This document shows, one piece after another, positions 42,761 to 52,553 of a DNA stretch of 64,000 bases (its first letter is position 1; each line of letters opens with the position of its first letter). The notes under the pieces were generated by a model, which worked only from the letters and a program-made list of their open reading frames with translations, was not told the DNA's origin and did no database searches. Source of the DNA: Symbiodinium natans (taxonomy: Eukaryota; Sar; Dinophyceae; Suessiales; Symbiodiniaceae); assembly GCA_905221605.1 (NCBI GenBank), contig CAJNDS010002213.1, positions 1,266,934-1,330,933 on the forward strand, in the 5' to 3' direction. Both the position numbers and the translations under genes were made by a program.

Positions 42761-45186
42761 ATGCCTCACAAGCGCAAGCCCTCGAAGCGCAAAGAGCACC
42801 AGAAATCGCGGCCTGGGTCACAGCTCCGCAGTGCGGGCCACCGCGACCTTGTGCCTTGGCATTTGATGTGGGAACTTTTTTTTAACAATAGGGTTTAGGG
42901 TTTAAAGGGTTTAGGGGTTTAGGGGGGTGTAGGGTTCGCTTCAGCTGAGGCGCAAGCGGTCCAGGAGCGCGAAGCTGCTCAGGCCGCTGGGCCTGAAATC
43001 TTTGGCTTAGGCTTTAAATTTAGGGTTTAGGGTTTATGGGTTTAGGGTTTATGGGTTTAGGGTTTCGCTTAAACCCTAAACCCTAAACCCTAAACCCTGA
43101 AACCCTTAAACCCTAAACCGTAAACCCTAAACCATTTAGGGCTTAAGCCTTCTTAATAGTCATAGCCATAGCACTCACCCCACCAGGCACTTTTTTTGGA
43201 GGCAGCCGAGCAGAACGAGCAGGCCGAGCAGCGCAAGAGAGACACGGAGCAAGCAGAAGCAAGGGTACGGCAAATGCAGCAGGAGCAACAGCAGGAACAG
43301 CTGCAGCAACAACAGCAGCAGAACGATCGGATCCAACAACAACTGCAGCAACAACAGCAGCAGACAAAACAGCAGACAGAGCAGCTCCAGCGGGAAATTC
43401 TGAGACTCTCGAGCGACCTCTCCAAGCAGAAGCAGCAGATGGAAGAGAAGGAGCAGGTTCCTATAAGGGAAATTTTAGTAAAAGGGTTTAGGGTTTAGTT
43501 TAGGGCTACAGTGTACCCTAAACCCTAAACCTTAAACCCTAAACCCTAAACCCTAAACCCTAAACCCTAAACCCTAAACCCTAAACCCTAAACCCTAAAC
43601 CCTAAACCCTAAACCTTACAGGTGGTGGCCAATGCTCGGCGTGCAAACGCACGCCGTGACGCCGAGCAAGAGGCTGCAGAGCGCAGACGTCAAGAGGAAG
43701 CTCTGCATGCACGCCAGGTGCAGTTGGAAGCACGAGGGCGAGTGCCTGGGTCTCAATAATAAACTGGGCTTTGGAGTACTATACTTTAATACTTTTTTGG
43801 GTTCTGGGTTCCTTATATAGCTACTTATACCAAAAAAGTATATGCTTTTTTCCAGGGTCTACTCCAAAGCTAAGTAAACCACCCCCAGAGAGTCCCTATT
43901 AGACCTATTAAGGCCGGGGGGAGGGGGGATTGAATCGTCCCTCAACATGTAGTTGTCCTGTTGTGAGTGTGAGTGTGAGGGTGTTTAGGTGGACATAAAA
44001 CCCGAAGACAGCCGTTAATGCTGTGGTATAAGGTATTAGGGCTAAAGCCTAAACCCGAAACCCGAAACCCGAAATCAGGTCATGGATCTTCTGGGCGCCA
44101 GAAAGAAGATCTCGCTGGCAGAGGCCTGGGTCCGGGACATGGCGTCTGCCAGCGACGAGCTCTGGCACGCAGTCCACGCGACGCCTGGTTCGAAAACCCT
44201 AAACCCTAAATACCCTAAACCCTAAACCCTTTCCACTTTTGGGAGGGGTTCTCATCCCTTATGATAAGATGTAGGGCTCAGGGTTCAGGCGTGAGGGCTC
44301 AGGGTTTTGGGGGGCTTCGGGCCAGGAACGTTTTTAGGGTTAGGACTAGGGTTTAGGGCCAGGGTTGAGGGTTTAGGATTTAGGGCTGTTTAGGGTTTAA
44401 GGGCTTTAGGATTTAGGGGGTGCCCTGACCCCAGGTGCAGTGGGGAGGTCATGCCGACGCTCTGTACGTGGCTTCGAGTCGGTGGGGCTTTCAGATCCTC
44501 CCTTCTTTTGCTATTGCTGTCCAAGCCCTGGGGGACCATCGAAGCAGATCAGCAGGCTGTGCAGCTGGATGATATCTTCAGTCAATCTTTGATTTGTTTG
44601 GGCTTGGGGTGTAGGGTATAGGGTTTAGGGTTTAGGGTTGAGGGTTTAGGGTTTAGGGTTTAGGGTTTTAGGGTTCAGGGTTTTGGGCTTGGGGTGTAGG
44701 GTATTATAGGGTTTAGGGTTGAGGGTTTAGGGTTTTAGGGCTTTAGGGTTTAGGGTTTTGCGTTTAGGGTGCAGGGTATAGGGTTTAGGGTTGAGGGTTT
44801 AGAGTTTAGGGTTTAGGGTTTTAGGGTGTAGGGCTTCCTGTGCCCTGGCCTAGGTGGCTCGAGCTGCTGGAAGCTATTTGGACGCAGGAGCTGGCCGAGG
44901 AGCCACGCCGTTTGGCCACTTCGAAATATTCAGCTTTAACAATGTATCATACTATGTAGCCTTGTCAATGTATTATACTATGTAGCCTGAATAATACCGC
45001 GTAGAAATTTCATGTTTTTGCTCCTAGGCAAAGGCTCTCCTGCTGAAGCATTTTCGCCTGGCCCATGAACGCGGAGCCGACGGCAGAAGTGCGTCTTCGA
45101 GGCCCCTGGTGCTGTCGGAGCGGCCGCAAGCGCCTGCTGACAGCAAAGTCCCCATTCCGCGGGCTCTGACCGGGCGAAAGCTGTAG
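42761..45186 (+). CDS. Gln-rich coiled-coil protein, eight or so exons with telomeric introns
   Basis: Exon 1 42761-42850 (ATG; MPHKRKPSKRKEHQKSR, basic); exon 2 42950-42982 (AQAVQEREAAQ; GC donor); exon 3 43202-43456 (AAEQNEQAEQRKRDTEQAEA, then Gln-rich runs and EILRLSSDLSKQKQQMEEK); exon 4 43622-43717 or 43741 (VVANARRANARRDAEQEAAE then RRRQEEALHARQ); exon 5 44079-about 44187 (VMDLLGARKKISLAEAWV then RDMASASDELWHAVHATP); exon 6 about 44435-44570 (contains TIEADQQAVQLDDIFSQ); exon 7 from 44854 (WLELLEAIWTQELAEEP); last exon 45028-45186 (AKALLLKHFRLAHERGADG ... TGRKL, TAG). The first four junctions are all phase 0 and continue one long charged helix, which argues strongly that they are real. 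Intron 3 is almost entirely CCCTAAA repeat. The product is probably a nuclear coiled-coil protein, but no family is recognised. Junctions after exon 5 are uncertain. Confidence 0.62.
43507..43619 (-). repeat. Telomeric array filling an intron
   Basis: Sixteen CCCTAAA units occupy most of the 165-bp intron 43457-43621, which runs GTTCCTATAAG ... CCTTACAG between two coiled-coil exons. Confidence 0.9.
43767..43873. mobile_element. Hairpin element inside an intron
   Basis: The ends GCTTTGGAGTA and TACTCCAAAGC are perfect 11-bp inverted repeats. The inner region (ATACTTTTTTGGGTT ... CCAAAAAAGTAT) pairs again. It shares the GGGTTCCTTATA core with the other hairpin elements and lies in intron 4 of the coiled-coil gene. 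Confidence 0.7.
44613..44832 (+). repeat. Degenerate telomeric repeat in an intron
   Basis: TTTAGGG and GGGTGTAGGGTATAGGG variants. A sub-block of about 70 bp recurs (CTTGGGGTGTAGGGTAT at 44610 and 44690). Confidence 0.85.
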
Positions 45187-45394
45187 CTGGCAAGATGGGG
45201 ACCCGAATGCTTCGGAAAATGCCAAAAACTTAGTCCCTCAGCCCTAAAACCTGCGCACAAAAAAACTCTGAGTCCTACCCTCTATAAGTACTGTAAACCC
45301 TAAACCTGAACTCCCCTATCCGAAGCCCAAGGAGACATGGAAGTGCCCCCTCCCTAAACCCTAAACTTCCTAAACCCTAAACCCTAAACTTCCT

Positions 45395-45565
45395 AAACCC
45401 TAAACCCTAAACCCTAAACCCTAAATGTTAAACCCTAAACCCTAAACCCTAAAGCCTAAACCCTAAACCCTAAACCCTAAACCCTAAACCCTAAACCCTA
45501 AACCCTAAACCCTAAACCCTAAACCCTAAAGCCCTAAACCCTAAACCCTAAACCCTAAACCCCAA
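45395..45565 (-). repeat. Interstitial telomeric repeat
   Basis: About 23 CCCTAAA units with a few interruptions. Confidence 0.95.
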
Positions 45566-46540
45566 ACCATCCCAATCCATGCCTTGCACCCGTGTACTTG
45601 GCGCAGGAGACCAACTTCTCCAAATCCATCCCGAGGCCTAGGGCTTTCGGGCAAGACTTTGGGGTTAGGGTTTAGCGATTATAGGGTTTTGGGTTTAGGG
45701 TTTTGAGTTTAGAACCAAACTGACGCTTCCTCCAATCCCTGAGCCCTAAGGTTTAGGGTTTAGGGTTGAGGGTTTTAAGGGGGAAACGCAAGCCTAAACC
45801 CTAAACCCTAAGCCCTAAACCCTAAACCCTAAACCGCCCTGAGGCCCAAAACCCCTAGGCCAGTCCCCGAAGCCACCCTAAACCCTTCGATGGCATGGCA
45901 TTGCCGCGAATTTAGGCACCCTAAGCCCTAGGGTTTAGGGTTTTAGGGGTTTTGGGCTCTGGGGTTTTAGGGTTTAGGGGTTTGGGTTTAGGGTGTAGGG
46001 TATAGGGTTTAGGCTTGAGGGTTGAGGGCTCAGGGTTTAGCTCGAGTTAGGGTTTTAGGTTATAACCCTAAACCCTAAAAGCCCCAAACCCTGCAAGCCT
46101 TCAAGCTAAACCCTAAACCCTAAACCTTAAACCCTATGTAAGCCTTCAACCTAAACCCTAACCCTAAACCCTATAGGGTTTAGCGTTTAGGGTTCAGGGG
46201 ACCCGGGGGTTTTGTCGTTTCGGGTTTGTCGTTGCTAACTTTCCTGTTCGGTTCTCAGCTGGGGAGCCCCAGGCTGAATTGTCAGTTTTTCAGGAAAAAC
46301 CGACAATTCCGCCCCAGGCGAACTTGTCTGATTTTCAGGGTTTGGGGTTTAGGCGAGTAGGGTTGAGGGTTTAGGATTTACGGTTGAAAACAGGCTGAGG
46401 CCTGAAATTTCATAAATGCCCCAGCACAGGGTTTTAGGGTTTGGCGCTTAGGGTTAAGGGTCGAGGATTTAGGGCTCAGGGCTGAGGGTTTAGGGATTAT
46501 GGTTTAGGTTTTAGGGTCTAGTGTTTTGGGGTTCAAACTT
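45560..46540. repeat. Tandem 1.09-kb duplication, left copy
   Basis: Nearly identical to 46647-47625 (offset about 1,087 bp). Small differences include a 10-bp GCGAGTAGGG insertion near 46353 and a missing GT near 46210. It contains the exon 46259-46339. Confidence 0.92.
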
Positions 46541-48032
46541 CCTAAACCCTAAACTTCCTAAACCCTAAACCCTAAACCCTAAACCCTAAACCCTAAACCC
46601 TAAACCCTAAACCCTAAACCCTAAACCCTAAACCCTAAACCCTAAACCCCAAACCATCCCAATCCATGCCTTGCACCCGTGTACTTGGCGCAGGAGACCA
46701 ACTTCTCCAAATCCATCCCGAGGCCTAGGGCTTTCGGGCAAGACTTTGGGGTTAGGGTTTAGCGATTATAGGGTTTTGGGTTTAGGGTTTTGAGTTTAGA
46801 ACCAAACTGACGCTTCCTCCAATCCCTGAGCCCTAAGGTTTAGGGTTTAGGGTTGAGGGTTTTAAGGGGGAAACGCAAGCCTAAACCCTAAACCCTAAGC
46901 CCTAAACCCTAAACCCTAAACCGCCCTGAGGCCCAAAACCCCTAGGCCAGTCCCCGAAGCCACCCTAAACCCTTCGATGGCATGGCATTGCCGCGAATTT
47001 AGGCACCCTAAGCCCTAGGGTTTAGGGTTTTAGGGGTTTTGGGCTCTGGGGTTTTAGGGTTTAGGGGTTTGGGTTTAGGGTGTAGGGTATAGGGTTTAGG
47101 CTTGAGGGTTGAGGGCTCAGGGTTTAGCTCGAGTTAGGGTTTTAGGTTATAACCCTAAACCCTAAAAGCCCCAAACCCTGCAAGCCTTCAAGCTAAACCC
47201 TAAACCCTAAACCTTAAACCCTATGTAAGCCTTCAACCTAAACCCTAAACCCTAAACCCTATAGGGTTTAGCGTTTAGGGTTCAGGGGACCCGGGGGTGT
47301 TTTGTCGTTTCGGGTTTGTCGTTGCTAACTTTCCTGTTCGATTCTCAGCTGGGGAGCCCCAGGCTGAATTGTCGGTTTTTCAGGAAAAACCGACAATTCC
47401 GCCCCAGGCGAACTTGTCTGATTTTCAGGGTTTGGGGTTTAGGGTTGAGGGTTTAGGATTTACGGTTGAAAACAGGCTGAGGCCTGAAATTTCATAAATG
47501 CCCCAGCACAGGGTTTTAGGGTTTGGCGCTTAGGGTTGAGGGTCGAGGATTTAGGGCTGAGGGCTGAGGGTTTAGGGATTATGGTTTAGGTTTTAGGGTC
47601 TAGTGTTTTGGGGTTCAGGGTTTAGGATTGAGGCTTTAGGCTTTAGGGTGAAGGGTTTCGGAGCAGTCCTGGGTTGAAAAGGGTGAAGGGGTTTAGGCCT
47701 AGGGGTTTAGGCCTTAGGGTTTAGGGATTAGGGTTTCGGTTTTAGGGTTTGGGGTTTTGGCTTGCCTCAGTGCTGGCAATGGAGCCGCGTGGACCCATGG
47801 AGCCAACTGCCTTGGGAACTGATGGCCGGGCAGCCTTCGAAGAGCCTTTCGGCTTTCGGCCACTGGGCGGCATCTTGGCAGAGATGCCAGACTTCGCAGA
47901 GATGCCACACACGGCGGATTCAGCACTCGCGCCAGACCCAGTCCATGATGACGGGCCCATGGGCAGGACCCACCTTCTGACAAAGACCCCTCCGAGCCAG
48001 CGGGACGAGTGGATGACAGCAGCTGCTGGAGT

Positions 48033-48066
<34 letters not shown>

Positions 48067-48964
48067 ATCCCTAAGCCCTACACCCTAAAACCTCAACCCT
48101 GAACGAACCCGAATTCTTAAGCCCTAAGCCCTAAGGACCCTAAACCCTAAACCCTAAATGGAACCCTAAGCCCTAGGCCCTAAACCCTAAGGACCCTAAA
48201 CCCTACCAACCCTAAACCCTAAGCCCTAAGCCCTAAGAACCCTAAACCCTAAACCCTAAATGGAACCCTAAACCCCAAGCCCTAAGCCTTAAACCCTAAG
48301 GACCCTAAACCCTATACCCTAAATGGAACCCTAAACCCTAAGGCCTACGTTGGCATTCGACGGCATAGGCCTTTGAGTGTGTTCAGGGCACGGGGTTTGT
48401 GGTTACCCTAAACCCGAAACCCTAAATGGAACCCTATGCCGTCGAATGCCAACGTAGGGTTTAGGGCTTAGGGTTTAGGGCTCCATTTAAGGTATAGGGT
48501 TTAGGGTCCTTAGGGTTTCAGGCTTAGGGCTTGGGGCTTAGGGTTTCATTTAGGGTTTAGGGTAACCACAAACCCCGAGCCCTGAACACACCCAAAGGCC
48601 TATGCCGTCGAACGCCAACGTAGGGTTTAGGCCTGAGGGTAGGGTGTGTTCAGCCCTAAGCCTTAAACCCTAATTAAGGACCCGAAACCCTAAAGCCTAA
48701 GCCCGACACCCAGCCCTAAAGCCCGAACCCTAAACCCTAAACCCTAAAGCCCGAACCCTAAACCCTACACTAGCGACGAGCGTCGAGCGCCTCGTACTTA
48801 AGGTTTAAGTCTAAGGGCTTAGGGTTTAGGAGCTCATTGTCGCTGCTGGGGTTTAGGGTTTAAGGTTTAGGGCCCTAAACCCTACACCCGAAGCGCAGGC
48901 CTGGCTTTTGCCTGTGCAGCAAGGGGCTCGCTTCGACAGGCTTGGAGCTTTTGAGGGCTATTAA
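45607..48964 (+). CDS. Gene with a tandemly duplicated symmetric exon
   Basis: Exon candidates: 45607-45635 (RPTSPNPSR, GC donor; or part of an ATG frame MPCTRVLGAGDQLLQIH); 46259-46339 and its copy 47349-47429 (GEPQAELSVFQEKPTIPPQA then NLSDFQ, phase 1 to 1); 47771-48030 (LAMEPRGPMEPTALGTDG ... RDEWMTAAAG, donor GTGAGAGA, phase 1 to 0); 48899-48964 (AWLLPVQQGARFDRLGAFEG then Y, TAA, phase 0). The last three junctions are in frame. The two copies of the 81-nt exon differ by one synonymous base (TCA/TCG Ser), so both could be used in series or alternatively. The 260-nt exon is Pro/Met/Glu-rich (EMPDFAEMPHTADSALAP). No family is recognised; the 5' end is not settled. Confidence 0.5.
46647..47625. 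repeat. Tandem 1.09-kb duplication, right copy
   Basis: Right copy of the duplication, containing the exon 47349-47429. A CCCTAAA array (46550-46648) separates the copies and is a plausible site for the unequal exchange that made them. Confidence 0.92.
48110..48340 (-). repeat. Tandem CCCTAAA-derived ~50-bp units
   Basis: Units built from CCCTAAGCCCTAAGGACCC and CCCTAAATGGAACCC recur several times. They are derived from telomeric sequence and lead into the inverted repeat. Confidence 0.85.
48331..48637. repeat. Large inverted repeat (~85-bp arms)
   Basis: The arm at about 48331-48415 (CTACGTTGGCATTCGACGGC ... GGGGTTTGTGGTTACCC) is inverted at about 48553-48637 (GGTAACCACAAACCCC ... GCCGTCGAACGCCAACGTAG) with few mismatches. 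A third, partial inverted copy (CCGTCGAATGCCAACGTAGG) lies between them at about 48436. All of it sits in the last intron of the gene ending at 48964. Confidence 0.9.
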
Positions 48965-48979
48965 GGGTATTAGGGGTAG

Positions 48980-49740
48980 TCGGGTTTCGGGCTCAGGGTT
49001 TCGGGTTCAAAAGTTTAGGTGGGTTCGGTGTAGGGTTGACGGTGGTGGGTTCGGTGTAGGGTTGACGGTTTAGGGCTTAGGGTTTCGGGCCTACGTGCTA
49101 GGGTTTAGGTTTGAGGGTTAGGCTCTAGGGTTTGGGGTAGGGCTAAGGCGTAGGGTTCAGCATCTATCGAAATTTTAAACGCAGAATGGTAAAGACTCAT
49201 CTATACCACAAAGTAAGCACGATAGACGTCTAGGAAAATAGCCCGTGAACCCTAAGCACACCTGAGACTAACTAAGTACCCTGAAAACCCTAAGCCCTCG
49301 CCCAACCTAACACCTAACCCTAAAAACCCAATTGAAAAAATATGGTTCGATGTAGGGTCTAGGGTTTACTGGAGTTTAGGCCGTGGGGCATATTTCGTCA
49401 ACAGCATATCTGTTGCCTACTATTTGTATATTAATGTTAAATGTAGGTTCGGTTGACACGTCTTGGTAGAGCTGCAGGAAACTAACCCTAAACCTTGAAC
49501 ACCGGTTTTTAGGGTTAGGACTCGGGTTGAGGGCCAGGGTTGAGGGTTTAGGAGTTACGGCTGTTTAGGGTTTAAGGGCTTTAGGATTTAGGGTTTAGGG
49601 TGCATGCAGTTTTTATGAATCTAGCCTCGGCCGATTTGATTTTTTTACTGGCTTAGGAATTAGGGCGGCTGCTCTTACCTTAAACCTTGAACTGTACACC
49701 TTAAGCCCTCTAGTAGCACCGAGCTTCTATATTGACAATA
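48980..49740. other. Interval with degenerate telomeric units, no supported gene
   Basis: Short diverged TTTAGGG fragments and AT-rich sequence. No open island with splice-like borders stood out. Confidence 0.5.
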
Positions 49741-49920
49741 TATAGATTCTAGATCAACAAGCTGAATCCTGACTTTAGACTAGGATGTAGATCAGTTTCA
49801 TATAGATTCTACATCAACAAGCTGAATCCTCAATTTAGACTAGGATTAGATCAATTTTATATAGATTCTAGATCAACAAGTTGAATCCCACATTTAGACT
49901 AGGATTTATATCAATTTGAT
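49741..49920. repeat. AT-rich 60-bp tandem repeat, array 1
   Basis: Three units at 49741, 49801 and 49860 start TATAGATTCTAGATCAACAA and contain AGCTGAATCC and TTTAGACTAGGAT. A unique tail to about 50010 (CTGACGGACTAGATTTCAAA, CCCCGTAGCTACGTGAGACG) follows. Confidence 0.95.
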
Positions 49921-50188
49921 CTAAAACGTATGCAGAATAATCTACAGCCTGACGGACTAGATTTCAAATCGTTTTGACTTCAACGTAAATATGAACCCCG
50001 TAGCTACGTGAGACGTGAGGCTTTCCTAGGATCCATCTAGACATTGTGTCCAAACCCCCACGTGGAGGACACCGCAACTACCGCAAGGAGACACCTCAGG
50101 CCCAAGGTTTAGGGTTCAAGGTTTAGGGTTCAGGCTGTCATTGGTGTGCTGCGCAGGGTTTCCCTTTCCACCAAGCAAGCATTCAATC

Positions 50189-50530
50189 TAGCGTTAGATC
50201 CATAATGGGCTGAATCCTAACTCTAGACTAATATCTAGATCAATTTTAAATAGATTCTAGATCAAAAAGCTGAATCCTGACTTTAGACTAGGATCTAGAT
50301 AAGTTTCATATAGATTCTACATCAGCAAGCTGAATCCTAAATTTAGACTAGCATTTAGATCAATTTTATATAGATTCTAGATTAACCAGCTAAATCCCAC
50401 ATTTAGACCAGGCTCTATCTTACTTTGATCTAAATCTTAGATAAAATAATTTACATCCTGACGGACAGAATTCAAATCGTTCTGATTTCAACGTAAACAT
50501 AAACCTCGTAGCTACAGGAGACGTGGGGCT
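50189..50530. repeat. AT-rich 60-bp tandem repeat, array 2
   Basis: Four units (about 50189, 50249, 50309, 50369) plus the same tail (CTGACGG-CAGA-TTCAAATCG ... CTCGTAGCTACAGGAGACG). The whole module of array 1 has been duplicated; a third decayed copy lies at about 50610-50710. Confidence 0.92.
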
Positions 50531-51036
50531 TTAAACAACCTTACCTGGAACAAGCATTCAGGTGCAGCGTGGGTATTGACAATATCTGCATTGTCAAAGA
50601 TAATTGATTTTGAACTAGGATTTATATTGTTTTGATCTAAAACTTAGATATAATGCGCTAAATCGTGTCTTACACTAGGATCTAGTTCGTTTTAATCTCA
50701 AATGTAGACGTAATAACTTCGCACAGTGCTTCAGCCCAGAGGCATCCAGGCACCGCAGCCCAGGCACCGCAGCCCGGGTGCGGTGAAGGGGTCAGGGGCA
50801 AGGGTTCGGTGTAGGGTTTAGCTGCCATCGCCATCCGGTTGACAAGGGTTGGAGGTTTTTAGGATTTTGGCTGAGGGTTTAGTAAGGGTTTAGGCACAAG
50901 GAGCTCGCCCCCGCGCTGCCGCCTTCTAGGGTTTCGGGTTTAGGTTTAGGAGTTGAAATGTAGGGCTCGGTGTGTGTTTCAGTTAATTGGTCTGGGATCC
51001 ACCTAGACGCCGGGAGGTGTGGTTTTGGGTTTATAG

Positions 51037-51140
51037 GGTTTAGGGTGCGTGGTTGCCGATCAGGCAGCTGCCGGGGGGTGTGGTGACCGTTCAGGTCGCT
51101 GCCCTCCCTAGGGGTTTAGGTTTTCCAGGGGTTTGACGGG
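51037..51140. repeat. Dispersed duplication, copy 2
   Basis: Partner of 40618-40722, with only a few substitutions. Confidence 0.85.
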
Positions 51141-51680
51141 GAGGTCTAATTTAAACCCAAAACCCTGCAGGTTTTAATGTCGGGTTTGAGGTATTGGGTC
51201 TAGGGTTTCGGAGCTAGAACCCTAAACTAAAATTCTTGAACCCTGCAGAATTGTGTACTTCAAACCCCCAAGCCCTTTGTAAGGTGCCCTAAACCCTGTC
51301 CAGGGAACCCCGCAGAATTATGTACTTTAAACCCCCAAGCCCTTTGTAAGGTGCCCTAAACCCTGTCCAGGGTTTCTGCGGGTGCCAGGGTTGGGGTGGT
51401 GGGGGGGGGGGCCGTTGGAAGGTTTGGGGGTCCTTTTGCAACTTCTTTGAAAAGTCACGCCAGGAACAAACCTAAACCCTAAACCCTCCTAAGCCCTAAA
51501 CCCTAGACCGTCCGAAACCCAAAGCCCTTCATGAAAGCCCTCCCAACAAACCCCCCCCCCCTACAAAGGAGCGACCTGAATCCTGCGGAGTTGAGAGTCT
51601 TAAGGGTTTCGGGCCAGGGCTTAGGGACCCAAACCCCGAAACCCTAAACCCTAACCCGAAACCCTAAACTCCCTCGGCAG

Positions 51681-51750
51681 ATACATCGTGGCGGAGTTCT
51701 TCGCAGGTCGTCGGACCCAGCGCAGGATGGCGCACCTCGTCGGGTCATAA
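51681..51750 (+). CDS. Terminal exon candidate
   Basis: After CCCTCGGCAG (phase 2 start) 22 codons read YIVAEFFAGRRTQRRMAHLV then GS, and TAA. The product is unrecognised. It is the last island exon before the HMG gene. Confidence 0.45.
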
Positions 51751-52139
51751 GGGTTGAGGTCTGGCGTTGGGGATCTTGGGGCCTTAGGATGTTGGGGTCT
51801 CAGGGTCTCAGGATTCGAGGGTCTTAGCCCTAATAGCCCCCAGCCGAATTTAAGCCAAACCCTAACCCCTAAATCCTAAACCCTAAACCCTAAGCCCTAA
51901 ACCCCCCAAACGACCGGCAGACCCTATAACTGGAACCAGTAGTGTTTTGGTTTAGGGCAGAGGGAACTTTTAAATAGAAAACCCAAACCTTAACTCTAAG
52001 GCTATGATTCAGGGTATGTTTCGGGGTATGTTTGGCGGGCGGTCACTCAAGCTTAGAGTTTGGGGTTGAGTTTTTGTTTTAAGGCCAAAGGGTCGATAGC
52101 AATTGGTTGTAAGAGGTTTGCGGTGCCTCGGGCTTTCAT

Positions 52140-52482
52140 AATGACATCCTAAAGGTCGCCGCTGCATCAGCGGGCCGTCCGGCAGGTCGCCACTCCATCA
52201 GCAGGCCCGCGGGATTGTGGCCCTTGGGTCTTGTCGGGTTTAGGGTTTAGGGTTTAGGGGTTAGGGTGATCGCCAACTAAACTTCCCTCAGCATGACTCT
52301 GCTACTCAAGCCGCTGGGGGAATTTCAAAGCCATGTGCAAGGCTTCTCTTGTAACCCTCGACTGCCTAAACTACATGGAAACCTTATCATATAAACCCGG
52401 AAACCTAAACCCTAAACCAGAAGCTGCGACAAAACGCTTCTAATGTGGTGCTTATGCAATTAACAGTGGACCTTTCATACAG
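52140..52482. repeat. Upstream segment duplicated ahead of two genes, copy 1
   Basis: It ends 72 bp before the HMG-box gene start. It shares with 54690-55061 the words GGTCGCCACTCCATCAGCAG, AGCCATGTGCAAGGCTTCTC, TTATCATATAAACCCGGAAA and ACAAAACGCTTCTAATGTGG. Because a near copy sits in front of the next gene, it may carry promoter or 5' signals; the conserved CATATAAA could be a TATA-like box. That role is an inference. Confidence 0.85.
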
Positions 52483-52553
52483 AGAACTCCTGTCTTGCAA
52501 TTGTCGTAGAAGAAACATGGTGGCTGCCTAGATCGGCCATCTTCTTCGCTGCC

